From contig QGVF01000001.1 of NCBI GenBank assembly GCA_003242705.1, positions 47,520 through 111,519 of the forward strand: a DNA stretch of 64,000 nt. Direction: 5' to 3'. This document shows positions 27,065 to 34,199 of the stretch, in pieces. The notes under the pieces are model-generated. The model made no database searches and was not told the origin of the DNA. It saw nothing but the letters and a program-made list of their open reading frames with translations. Every line of letters starts with the position of its first letter. The stretch's first letter is position 1. The stretch is from Acidobacteriota bacterium. GTDB lineage: Bacteria > Acidobacteriota > Vicinamibacteria > Vicinamibacterales > SCN-69-37. The position numbers and the translations under genes are program-made.

Positions 27065-28035
27065 CCGTCACTCCCCTTCCTGCCACCGCCGGCCAGGGCG
27101 TGGCGCTCGCGACCGATCAGATCGATGAACACGTCCTCGAGCCCTGCGCGTACCTGACGCACGGACGCGCCAGCCAGACCGGCGTCGGCAAGAACCGCCA
27201 GCAGACGGTCCCTGTCGCCGGCCCTGTCGCCGCGGACGTGCAGCCTGTCACCGAACGCTTCGACGCGCTCCCCGCCCCATCGATCGATCAGGACATCGCG
27301 CGCGCGCCGCACGGCGGGCGCGACGACTTCGAAAATCACGCCGCTGAGCGAACCGCGCAGTCGATCGGGCGTGTCGAGCGCGAGAATCCGTCCCTCGCTC
27401 ACCAGGGCGACCCGACTGCAGCGTTCGGCCTCGTCGAGATATGGCGTGGCAATCAGGATCGTCAGGCCACCTGCCAGAAACTCCCCGAGCAGCTTCCAGA
27501 ACTCGCGCCTCGACACCGGATCGACGCCCGTCGTCGGCTCGTCGAGCACGATGAGCGGCGGCTCGTGAATGAGCGTGCACGCCAGCGCGAGCTTCTGCTT
27601 CATGCCGCCCGACAGGCGTGCCGCGAGCCTGCCGCGGAACGGTTCGAGTCCGGTCAGCGCCAGCAGCCGATCGCGAGGGGTCCGGAAGTCACGCACGCCG
27701 TGCACACGTGCGAAGAACTCGATGTTCTCGTCGATCGTCAGGTCGCCGTACAGGCTGAACCGCTGCGACAGGTAGCCGATGCGGTGCGTGGCGGTCCGCC
27801 GATCGACCCACGGGTTCGCACCGCAGACAAGGACATCGCCGCTCCAGGCCGGCAGCAGTCCGCACACGAGCCGGAGCGTGGTCGTCTTGCCCGCGCCGTC
27901 GGGTCCGATCAGGCCGAACATCTCGCCCGGACGCACGTCGAGCGAGACGCCTGAAAGCGCCTCCCGGCTGCCGAAGCCGGCCCGCACGTCACGCAGCACG
28001 ACCGGAAGCGCTGCTGCGGCGGCCTGCGTCGTCAT
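27061..28035 (-). CDS. ABC transporter ATPase (other YbhF-half)
   Basis: A 324-residue ATPase with Walker A GPDGAGKTT (about 43-51), LSQRFSLYGDLTIDENIEFF, signature LSGGMKQKLAL, Walker B LIVLDEPTTGVDP and a switch region ATPYLDEAERCSR in which the usual His of the H-loop (THYLDEAE) is Pro. The His loss suggests this half may be weak or regulatory in hydrolysis while the 24792-25739 ATPase, with THYLDEAE, is catalytic (inference; the same change is common in YbhF N-terminal halves). It lies 14 bp after the HlyD gene. Confidence 0.92.
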   Translation of the reverse strand: MTTQAAAAALPVVLRDVRAGFGSREALSGVSLDVRPGEMFGLIGPDGAGKTTTLRLVCGLLPAWSGDVLVCGANPWVDRRTATHRIGYLSQRFSLYGDLTIDENIEFFARVHGVRDFRTPRDRLLALTGLEPFRGRLAARLSGGMKQKLALACTLIHEPPLIVLDEPTTGVDPVSRREFWKLLGEFLAGGLTILIATPYLDEAERCSRVALVSEGRILALDTPDRLRGSLSGVIFEVVAPAVRRARDVLIDRWGGERVEAFGDRLHVRGDRAGDRDRLLAVLADAGLAGASVRQVRAGLEDVFIDLIGRERHALAGGGRKGSDG

Positions 28036-28049
28036 CGGTCGTTCTCGAA

Positions 28050-29084
28050 TCAGGCCGGCGGCTGCGAGCCGCTCTGCCAGACGACCTCGACGGGCATCCC
28101 CGGCTTCAGGATGCCCTCGCGGTTGTCGACGTTGATGCGCACCCGGTAGACCAGACGGGCACGCTCGTCGCTCGTCTGGACGTTCCTCGGAGTGAACTCG
28201 GCGCGGGGTGACACGAACGCCACCGCACCGGTCAGTCGATCGCCGCCGTCGGTCACCACCGTCACGCTCTCGCCCAGGCGGAGCGACGGGACGAGCGGCT
28301 CTTCGACGTACGCGTTGATCCAGGCGCGATCGAGATCGACGAGCGTCGCAACCGGCATGCCGGCCGCCAGCAGTTCGCCGGGCTCGACGAGCCGGCCCCC
28401 CACGACGCCGGTCAGTGGTGCGAGCAGTGTGGCCTCGGTGCGGTCGTGCTCGAGCGATGCGATCTGCGCGTCGGCCGCCGCCAGTCTGGCGCGCGCAGCA
28501 TCGATCTCTTCCGCCCTCGCTCCGGCACGCAGCCGATCGAGCGCCGCGGCGGCCGCCTCGACCCGCTCGGCCGCGGCGCGGGCACGCGCCTCGGCCTGCG
28601 CGCGCCGCGCCCGCGCGTCGTCGCGCTGCTTCTCCGAGCCGGCGCGCCGTTCGACCAGGCGGATAAAGCGCGCCTCGTCGGCTTCGGCCGCCGTCAAATC
28701 GGCGGCGGCCGCCGCCTGCTCGGCGCGCGCGGCCGACAGCTGCGCCTCGGCCTGCCGGATCTCCTCGGGCCTGGCGCCCTGCCGCAGCAGGCGCAGCTGC
28801 GCCTCGGCCTGCTGACGCTCGGCGCGCGCCCGCTCAAGCGCCAGGTCGAGCTCGGCCGTCGACAGCCGTGCCACCACGGTTCCCTTGTCCACGCGATCGC
28901 CTTCGACCACGAGAACGGCTTCGACACGACCAGGGATGCGCGCGGCCAGGTGGACTTCCGCTGCCTCGACGTAGCCGGTCGCCCGGCGTGTCGTCTCGCC
29001 GTCATTCCCCGAGCAGCCGGCCAGCACCAGGGCAGCACCAGCAGCCACGGCGGCCCGCATCAGCAGCATGGTGCGCTTCGTCAT
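28050..29084 (-). CDS. HlyD-family periplasmic adaptor lipoprotein (YbhG-like)
   Basis: A 344-residue membrane fusion protein: lipobox LAGC (C24), an N-terminal lipoyl half (RATGYVEAAEVHLAARIPGRVEAVLVVEGDRV split by beta strands), a long coiled-coil hairpin rich in Ala, Glu and Arg (about 80-210), then a second lipoyl half (APLTGVVGGRLVEPGELLAAGMPVATLVD) and a beta-barrel domain ending in KPGMPVEVVW. It bridges inner-membrane permeases and the TolC-like channel. Its start overlaps the TetR gene by 4 bp. Confidence 0.92.
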   Translation of the reverse strand: MTKRTMLLMRAAVAAGAALVLAGCSGNDGETTRRATGYVEAAEVHLAARIPGRVEAVLVVEGDRVDKGTVVARLSTAELDLALERARAERQQAEAQLRLLRQGARPEEIRQAEAQLSAARAEQAAAAADLTAAEADEARFIRLVERRAGSEKQRDDARARRAQAEARARAAAERVEAAAAALDRLRAGARAEEIDAARARLAAADAQIASLEHDRTEATLLAPLTGVVGGRLVEPGELLAAGMPVATLVDLDRAWINAYVEEPLVPSLRLGESVTVVTDGGDRLTGAVAFVSPRAEFTPRNVQTSDERARLVYRVRINVDNREGILKPGMPVEVVWQSGSQPPA

Positions 29085-29743
29085 GCGCCTCGCCTCCTCG
29101 TCGACCCGCCCGCCGCCGGCGCTTCCTGCGTCACCGCTCCCAGCGTGGCCGCCTCGACGTAGTTCAGCAGTGTGTCGTAGTCGATGTCGATGCCGGCCGC
29201 GTTGCCGTCCGGCGGCGCCAGGCGTGCCCGCACCGGCGTCGACGCCAGGAACAGCAGGATCGGCCCGACGATGCCGAGCTGGACCGCCAGCGGGTGAACG
29301 GCAGGGCGCCTCGCGCGGCGCCGGCCTCCGTGGACGATGCGTTCGAGGCGACCGAGCACGCGCTGCAACTGCCCGGCCCGCGACGCGTCGAGGTGCCTTC
29401 CGCCTTCGGCCATCTCGCGCAGCCAGATCGGCGCGACGTGCGGCCGCTCGGCAAGCACGCCGGCGACGCTCCGGATGAAGTGGCGGATGCCGGCTTCGGG
29501 CGATTCGTCTGCGGCGTCCTCCGACACCGCGTCGGCGATGGTCCGGAAGACGTCGAGCAGGACCTCGCGATAGAGCGCGGCCTTGCTGCGGAAGTGGTAG
29601 TAGATCATCGCCTTGTTCAGGCGGGCGCGGGCAGCGATGCGGTCGACCTTGGCGCCGGCGAACCCGCGGGCGGCGAACTCGGCGGCGGCCGCGGCGAGGA
29701 GACGATCGCGGCTGGAGGCCGGCTTCCGCGATTGACTAACCAT
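29081..29743 (-). CDS. TetR-family regulator of the exporter operon (CecR-like)
   Basis: A 220-residue TetR repressor. The helix-turn-helix is residues about 12-58 (RDRLLAAAAAEFAARGFAG, then VDRIAARARLNKAMIYYHFRSKAALY); the rest is the ligand-binding and dimer domain. It is the first gene of the exporter operon, matching E. coli cecR upstream of ybhGFSR. An inverted repeat with arms TTGAC and GTCAA covers its own start codon, pointing to autorepression. No Shine-Dalgarno is seen for this ATG. Confidence 0.9.
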   Translation of the reverse strand: MVSQSRKPASSRDRLLAAAAAEFAARGFAGAKVDRIAARARLNKAMIYYHFRSKAALYREVLLDVFRTIADAVSEDAADESPEAGIRHFIRSVAGVLAERPHVAPIWLREMAEGGRHLDASRAGQLQRVLGRLERIVHGGRRRARRPAVHPLAVQLGIVGPILLFLASTPVRARLAPPDGNAAGIDIDYDTLLNYVEAATLGAVTQEAPAAGGSTRRRGA

Positions 29744-29751
29744 TTGGTCAA
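29732..29751. promoter_or_regulatory. TetR-type operator over the tetR start codon
   Basis: A 20 bp inverted repeat with arms TTGAC (29732-29736) and GTCAA (29747-29751) plus further symmetric bases inside, 14 of 20 positions being symmetric. The start codon of the TetR gene is at its centre. It is the likely autoregulatory operator for the exporter operon (inference from position and symmetry). Confidence 0.55.
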
Positions 29752-29795
29752 TACCGTGTCACGCCGGACCGCCCCCGTCAAGCGCGACCCGCCCC

Positions 29796-30560
29796 TCAGA
29801 GCAGCTGCTGCAGTCGCTGGTGTCCCGACCGGCTCACCGGCAACCGCGTGCCGTCGGTCAGAATCGCGATCCGGCTGTCCTTCGCATACAGCTCCACCCG
29901 CGCCAGCCGATCGATGTTCAGCAGGTACGAGCGGTGGATCCGCACGAACCGGCCGGGATCGAGCCGCGATTCGAGATCCGCCAGCGTCTGCTCCTTCAAC
30001 AGTGTCCGCCCGCCGGTGTGAAACGCCACGTAGTCGTCCTGCGCCTCGACGTAGTCAATCCGATCGACCGGCACGACGTGCACCTGCGCCCCGTCGCGGA
30101 TGACCACGCGCTCGAGCGGCTGACCCGGCGCCCGCGCGGCCGCCGCAAGGACCGCCGGCTCCGGCCCCTCGGCCCTCCCCCGCGCCCGGGTGAGCCGCTC
30201 ACGCACCCGGTCGAGTGCTTCGGCCAGCCGTTCGTCCGACACCGGCTTGAGCAGGTAGTCGACCGCGTGCACCTCGAACGCCCGCAGGGCGAACTCGTCG
30301 TACGCGGTCACGAACACGACCGGCACCGAACGCCCGATCAGCTCGAGCACCTCGAACCCGTCGAGCTTCGGCATCTGGACGTCGAGCAGCACGACGTCGG
30401 GCGGCGTGTCGGTAATCGCCTTGACCGCCTCGAAGCCGTTCCGGCACTCGGCCGCGACGACCGTGCCGCCGACGCGCGCCAGCGCCGCTCTGATCGCCAT
30501 GCGCGCCGGCTCCTCGTCGTCGACGACCATCACGCGCAGCGTTCGATCCGATTCAGTCAT
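29796..30560 (-). CDS. LytTR-family response regulator
   Basis: A 254-residue regulator: receiver domain (about 8-125) with acidic pocket DDEE (14-17), phospho-acceptor D60 in VVLLDVQMPKLDG, Thr in FVTAYDEFALRAFEVHAVDYLLKP, and a C-terminal LytTR DNA-binding domain (about 155-254) with VVIRDGAQVHVVPVDRIDYVEAQDDYVAFHT in blocks and FVRIHRSYLLNIDRLA. Start 30560 is chosen because it overlaps the kinase stop by 4 bp. It probably controls its own operon with the LiaF-like genes. Confidence 0.93.
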   Translation of the reverse strand: MTESDRTLRVMVVDDEEPARMAIRAALARVGGTVVAAECRNGFEAVKAITDTPPDVVLLDVQMPKLDGFEVLELIGRSVPVVFVTAYDEFALRAFEVHAVDYLLKPVSDERLAEALDRVRERLTRARGRAEGPEPAVLAAAARAPGQPLERVVIRDGAQVHVVPVDRIDYVEAQDDYVAFHTGGRTLLKEQTLADLESRLDPGRFVRIHRSYLLNIDRLARVELYAKDSRIAILTDGTRLPVSRSGHQRLQQLL

Positions 30561-31606
30561 GTGTGCTCCTCGTAGGGCAGCGTGATCGAGACGCGGAACC
30601 CCGCGGCCAGCCGCTCGGTCGCGAGCGACGCCTCGTCGCCCCACGTCGCCGCGAGCCGGCGACGCACGATGTCGAGGCCGAGCCCGGTCCCGGCGCGGCG
30701 CGCCTCGGCATCGTGCGGGTTCGCCACGACGATCACGACGCGTTCACCCGCCCGGCGCGTAGCGACCGAGACGGTCCCGCCGTCGAGCGTCGTGGCGATC
30801 CCGTGGCGCACCGCGTTCTCGACGAGCGGCTGCAGCAGCAGCGGCGGTACCGACGCGTCAGCCGTAGACGGGTCGAGATGAATCGAAATGTGCAGCCGGT
30901 CGCCGAAGCGCACCTCTTCGACGCGCAGGTACTGCTCGACCAGGGCCATCTCGCTGCCGAGCGGGATGCGATCGGCCGAACCGACCTGCAGGCTGCGGCG
31001 CAGGAAATCCCCCAGCCGCAGACACATCGTCCGCGCGCGCGCCGGGTCGCCATCGATCAGACCGGCGATCGAGTTCAGGCTGTTGAAGAGAAAGTGCGGA
31101 TCGATCTGCGCGCGCAGCGCCCGCAGCTCGGCGTCGCGCTGCGCGACCTCGGACTCCAGCGCCTGACGTTCCGCGCGTGCGGTGGCCTCCCGCGCATGGC
31201 TCACCTGATACGACGCGGCCGCGAGCAGATACCCGGCCAGACCGACGCTGAACAGCATCGCGAAGGCCCCCGCGCCGGGCATCGGCATCGAACCGAGCCA
31301 CGCGCCCAGCGTCCGCCACCACGCCTGCGCGAGCGATGCCCACAGCGCCGACGAGACGATCGCCGCCACGGTCACCGTGACGACCGGCGACACGGACGTA
31401 CGCCGGCCCGGCGCCGCAGCCAGGACGTACCAGGCCGACAGCGCAATCGGCCCGCCGACCAGGCCGAGCGGCACGCCGAACAGCAGCGCCGACGGCCACG
31501 AAAAGCCGAAGGCGCTGCTGCTGAGGGCCCCGATGCCCAGGCCACCGGCCGTCCAGAGCATCACGTGGAGGCCGAACCAGCGCCGATCGGCAAACGCCGG
31601 GTGCAC
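30557..31606 (-). CDS. LytS-type sensor histidine kinase
   Basis: A 349-residue kinase with four N-terminal transmembrane helices (about 13-35, 40-62, 75-95, 115-135), a short coiled coil, and the His-kinase domain with the acceptor H171 in LRAQIDPHFLFNSLNSIAGLI and an ATPase domain with LLLQPLVENAVRHGI and GTGLGLDIVRRRL. There is no separate sensor domain, so signal must be read in the membrane. The start is GTG at 31606 after AGGAG; the gene lies 19 bp after the LiaF-like gene. Confidence 0.92.
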   Translation of the reverse strand: MHPAFADRRWFGLHVMLWTAGGLGIGALSSSAFGFSWPSALLFGVPLGLVGGPIALSAWYVLAAAPGRRTSVSPVVTVTVAAIVSSALWASLAQAWWRTLGAWLGSMPMPGAGAFAMLFSVGLAGYLLAAASYQVSHAREATARAERQALESEVAQRDAELRALRAQIDPHFLFNSLNSIAGLIDGDPARARTMCLRLGDFLRRSLQVGSADRIPLGSEMALVEQYLRVEEVRFGDRLHISIHLDPSTADASVPPLLLQPLVENAVRHGIATTLDGGTVSVATRRAGERVVIVVANPHDAEARRAGTGLGLDIVRRRLAATWGDEASLATERLAAGFRVSITLPYEEHT

Positions 31607-31625
31607 CTGTCGCTTCTCCTTCGAC

Positions 31626-32312
31626 TCAGGTCTTCACCTCGACACCGCCCATCAGCACGAACCCGCGCAGGACGAGCCGATGCGGACTGTCGGCCGGCCC
31701 CGTACTCCGATCCTGCACGCCGCCCATGACGGCCACGACCTGGGTCGTCACGTTCCAGTCTGGCGGAACCCGCACATCGATGCCGCCCATCAGGACGAAG
31801 AGGTCGACGACGGCCTCGCCGTTGATCGCGGCATTGCGGAAGTCGATCTGGATACCGCCCATGATGGCCGTCAGGTCGGCCCGGCGGAAGTTCGACGTGT
31901 TCACCTTCCGCTCGACGCCCGACCAGAACGCGATGTCCGACAGGGTCTGGCCGCCGGACACGTCGACGGGCTTCGGCGCCAGGGCGCGCTGGACGATCAC
32001 GACGCCGATGACCACGAGCGCCAGCGGGAAGATGCTCGACAGCCTCACCGGCCATCCGGCCACGAGCGCCATCGTCCACCACACGCCGAGCAGCGTCAGG
32101 AACGCCGCCCAGATGCGGCGCCCGCGCTCGACGGCGCGACGGTACATCATGACGCCGACGACCACGAGCACGACAGGCCACCACGCGAGCAGCCGGCGCC
32201 CCTCGGCAATCCCCAGGTTGTCGGCCAGCATCACCAGGCCGGCCACCACGATGAAGATGCCCAGCACGCTCTGGGGATTGAGCCGTGTGGCGCGCCGAGC
32301 CTCACCGGACAT
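31626..32312 (-). CDS. LiaF/DUF5668-like membrane protein
   Basis: A 228-residue protein with four transmembrane helices (about 15-115) like DUF5668/LiaF N termini, followed by a beta-rich C-terminal domain with repeats of the type AIMGGIQIDFRNAAI, VLMGGIDVRVPPDWNV, AVMGGVQDRS and VLMGGVEVK, the LiaF-C pattern. In Firmicutes LiaF inhibits the LiaSR system that senses cell-wall damage. Start 32312 is preceded by GGAGGA at about 9 nt; it overlaps the next gene upstream by 11 bp. It probably modulates the adjacent kinase (inference). Confidence 0.85.
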   Translation of the reverse strand: MSGEARRATRLNPQSVLGIFIVVAGLVMLADNLGIAEGRRLLAWWPVVLVVVGVMMYRRAVERGRRIWAAFLTLLGVWWTMALVAGWPVRLSSIFPLALVVIGVVIVQRALAPKPVDVSGGQTLSDIAFWSGVERKVNTSNFRRADLTAIMGGIQIDFRNAAINGEAVVDLFVLMGGIDVRVPPDWNVTTQVVAVMGGVQDRSTGPADSPHRLVLRGFVLMGGVEVKT

Positions 32313-32634
32313 GGATGCCATTCCTCCCCGCCGCGCCGTGGCACGCACACGACCAGCCGCGCAGGAGCGCGATGCCGTACAGCACGAGCAGCAGCGATAG
32401 CGTCGCGGCAAACGACCACAGCCCGGTCGTCCACGGCAGCAGCGCCGCGCCGCAGGCGATCCACAGCATGCCCGGCGCGCTCGACGTGCCCCGCCTGATG
32501 CCGGCGGCAACGAGCGCGAGCGGCCACAGCCCCCAGACCGCTCCGGGCTCCCACCACCCGGTCTGCTCTCCCAGCATCACCACGCCCGCCGCGATCAGCA
32601 GCACTCCGATGACGGTGCGTCTCCTCCTGTGCAT
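32302..32634 (-). CDS. small DUF5668-like membrane protein
   Basis: A 110-residue protein with four short hydrophobic helices (about 8-20, 30-45, 54-65, 72-90) and a basic N terminus MHRRRR. The pattern VIGVLLIAAGVVMLGEQTGWW is typical of DUF5668-like segments that precede LiaF-type proteins. It overlaps the LiaF-like gene by 11 bp and follows a 45-codon gene, so the set is one operon. No function is known. Confidence 0.65.
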   Translation of the reverse strand: MHRRRRTVIGVLLIAAGVVMLGEQTGWWEPGAVWGLWPLALVAAGIRRGTSSAPGMLWIACGAALLPWTTGLWSFAATLSLLLVLYGIALLRGWSCACHGAAGRNGIHVR

Positions 32635-32643
32635 GGTGCCCTC

Positions 32644-32781
32644 CTACGGCAGCCCGGCAAGCACCTGCACGAGCGTCCGCGGCTGCGTCAGTATGAGCCA
32701 GAACACCCCCGCCGCGGCGATCCCCGATGCCAGTCCGGCGACGGCAGCAACGACGAGTCCGATCGATGTCCACGTGCTCAT
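32644..32781 (-). CDS. 45-residue single-pass membrane protein
   Basis: This short gene begins at an ATG at 32781 with AGGAAGG about 6 nt upstream. The product has one strong transmembrane helix (IGLVVAAVAGLASGIAAAGV region, about residues 7-33) with Gly- and Ala-rich packing faces, and a short Thr/Gln/Pro tail. It is the first gene of the operon with two LiaF-like proteins, the LytS kinase and the LytTR regulator. A longer frame upstream of this ATG has no membrane character and is not used. Confidence 0.55.
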   Translation of the reverse strand: MSTWTSIGLVVAAVAGLASGIAAAGVFWLILTQPRTLVQVLAGLP

Positions 32782-32896
32782 GGTGCCTTCCTGCCAACAC
32801 ACTACGGACCGGCACGTGCGCAGACACGGGCATTCCGGCCAGTGACCTCCCTGCCCCGGTGAACGGCGCCCGACGGGCCATCGTCGCCACGGGTCG

Positions 32897-32902
32897 TAGA
32901 AT
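32897..32902 (+). promoter_or_regulatory. -10-like TAGAAT, near-leaderless SCO start
   Basis: TAGAAT is followed by 7 nt (TGGGGGC) and the ATG at 32910. The G-run could act as a weak ribosome site but is too close for usual spacing. Confidence 0.4.
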
Positions 32903-32909
32903 TGGGGGC

Positions 32910-33761
32910 ATGGTGCATCGACTGCTCCCGCTGTTGCTCCTCGCTGCCGTTGCGTGCAGCCCGACGCCACCACCGCAGCCAAGCCGGTACCCGCTCACGG
33001 GTCAGGTCCTGGCCGTGCACCTCGACCGGAACGAACTGACCGTCAAGCACGACGAGATTCCCGGCTTCATGATGGCCATGACGATGACGTTCCCGGCCGA
33101 GCGTGAGGTGGTGCTCGACCTGACGCCCGGCGACCTGATCAGCGCCACGCTGGAAGTGCTCGACGGGCAGGCCCGGCTGCTCGACGTGAAGCGCACCGGC
33201 TCGGCTCCGCTGCCCGGGAACACCAACGAGATTGCGCTGGCCGCTGGACTGCTCGAGGTGGGCGACGCGGTTCCCGATGCGGCCCTGATTGACCAGACCG
33301 ATCGCCGGCGTTCGCTTGCCGAATGGACCGGCACGCCGACGCTCTACGGCTTCACCTACACGACGTGCCCGCTGCCGAACTACTGCCCGCTCATCGACCG
33401 CAACTTCGCGCGGCTCCAGGAGGCCATTGCGGCCGATGACACGCTGCGCGGCCGGGTCCGTCTCGTGACGATCACGATCGACCCGTCGCACGACACGCCG
33501 GACGTGCTCGCCAGGCATGCCGAAGTGCTCGGCGCCGATCCGGCCGTCTGGACGTTTCTGACCGGAGATCCGGCGACCGTCGATCGCATCGCCGGTCGCT
33601 TCGGCGTCGGCATCGTGCGTCCCGACGAACCGGGCGGCGAGATCCGCCACAACCTCCGGACGACGCTGGTGGGCGCCGACGGTCACGTCCTGGAGATCTA
33701 TTCGGGGAATGACTGGTCGATCGAGACGGTGCTCAGCGCGATGCGCCGGGCCGTCGGCTAG
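32910..33761 (+). CDS. CusF-like / SCO fusion copper chaperone lipoprotein
   Basis: A 283-residue lipoprotein (lipobox AVAC, C16). Residues about 27-95 form a CusF-like copper-binding domain with MMAMTMTF; residues about 115-283 form a SCO1/SenC thioredoxin-fold domain. SCO proteins load the CuA site of cytochrome oxidase or keep its cysteines reduced. The copper-binding cysteines are C153 and C159 in TTCPLPNYCPL, a Cx5C spacing instead of the usual CxxxC, and the later copper His is in EIRHNLRTT. The start is at 32910, 7 nt after TAGAAT. No oxidase genes are adjacent. Confidence 0.87.
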   Translation: MVHRLLPLLLLAAVACSPTPPPQPSRYPLTGQVLAVHLDRNELTVKHDEIPGFMMAMTMTFPAEREVVLDLTPGDLISATLEVLDGQARLLDVKRTGSAPLPGNTNEIALAAGLLEVGDAVPDAALIDQTDRRRSLAEWTGTPTLYGFTYTTCPLPNYCPLIDRNFARLQEAIAADDTLRGRVRLVTITIDPSHDTPDVLARHAEVLGADPAVWTFLTGDPATVDRIAGRFGVGIVRPDEPGGEIRHNLRTTLVGADGHVLEIYSGNDWSIETVLSAMRRAVG

Positions 33762-33785
33762 GCCCGGAGAACGGCCCTGGCGTAG

Positions 33786-34088
33786 TCAGTCGAGGTCGAA
33801 ATCGCGCTCGGGCTTGGTAATGGGCTCGCTGCGGGCCTGCTTGAGGGCTTCTTCGAAGCGGCGCGCCAGCGCGTCGCTGCGCGTCTTTTCCGACTGGATC
33901 GACTGTTCGAACAGCGATTCGCGTCGCGCCCGCTGTTCTTCGAGGATGCGCGCCGCCTCGTCGAGGCTCGGTCTGTCGGGACGCTCCGGCTCGGCGTGGC
34001 GGATGACGCGCTGGAGCCCGGCGTCGACGACGAGCGTGGCCCGGCAGCACGGACAGACGACTTCGAATTCGGTGCGGAGTTTCGCCAC
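33786..34088 (-). CDS. small zinc-ribbon-like protein with coiled-coil tail
   Basis: A 100-residue protein. The N-terminal VVCPCCRATLVVDAG holds one CPCC metal-binding knuckle, followed by an acidic and Arg-rich helical tail (about 40-95) likely to form a coiled coil (ILEEQRARRESLFEQSIQ region). The start is taken as GTG at 34088, 8 nt after AGGA; GTG at 34103 is an alternative. Divergent to the EEP gene across a long inverted repeat. No function is assigned. Confidence 0.65.
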   Translation of the reverse strand: MAKLRTEFEVVCPCCRATLVVDAGLQRVIRHAEPERPDRPSLDEAARILEEQRARRESLFEQSIQSEKTRSDALARRFEEALKQARSEPITKPERDFDLD

Positions 34089-34104
34089 GACCCTGTTCCT
34101 CACG

Positions 34105-34137
34105 TCAGGTCCGGCCGGTCCGACCGACCGGACCTGA
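34105..34137. promoter_or_regulatory. 33 bp near-perfect inverted repeat between divergent genes
   Basis: Perfect 10 bp arms TCAGGTCCGG (34105-34114) and CCGGACCTGA (34128-34137) enclose CGGTC and GACCG (34116-34120, 34122-34126), so 15 of 16 base pairs match around one central base. It touches the -10-like TATGAT of the rightward EEP transcript. It could be an operator or a leader hairpin of the leftward gene. Confidence 0.55.
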
Positions 34138-34138
34138 C

Positions 34139-34144
34139 TATGAT
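34139..34144 (+). promoter_or_regulatory. -10-like TATGAT for the EEP transcript
   Basis: TATGAT is 7 nt before an ATG at 34152 that opens a 15-codon frame, and about 48 nt before the likely EEP start at 34192. On the minus strand, TATCAT at 34140-34145 could serve the divergent small gene. Confidence 0.4.
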
Positions 34145-34151
34145 ACTTGCC

Positions 34152-34199
34152 ATGCACCACCCCCGGCTGGCGAGGCAGCCGCACGCACCCGATGTCTGA
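34152..34199 (+). CDS. possible 15-codon leaderless leader ORF
   Basis: The ATG at 34152 follows TATGAT by 7 nt, the leaderless spacing seen elsewhere in this window. The frame reads MHHPRLARQPHAPDV and stops at 34197-34199, 5 nt past the ATG of the EEP gene (34192), so translation could be coupled. It may be chance. Confidence 0.25.
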   Translation: MHHPRLARQPHAPDV

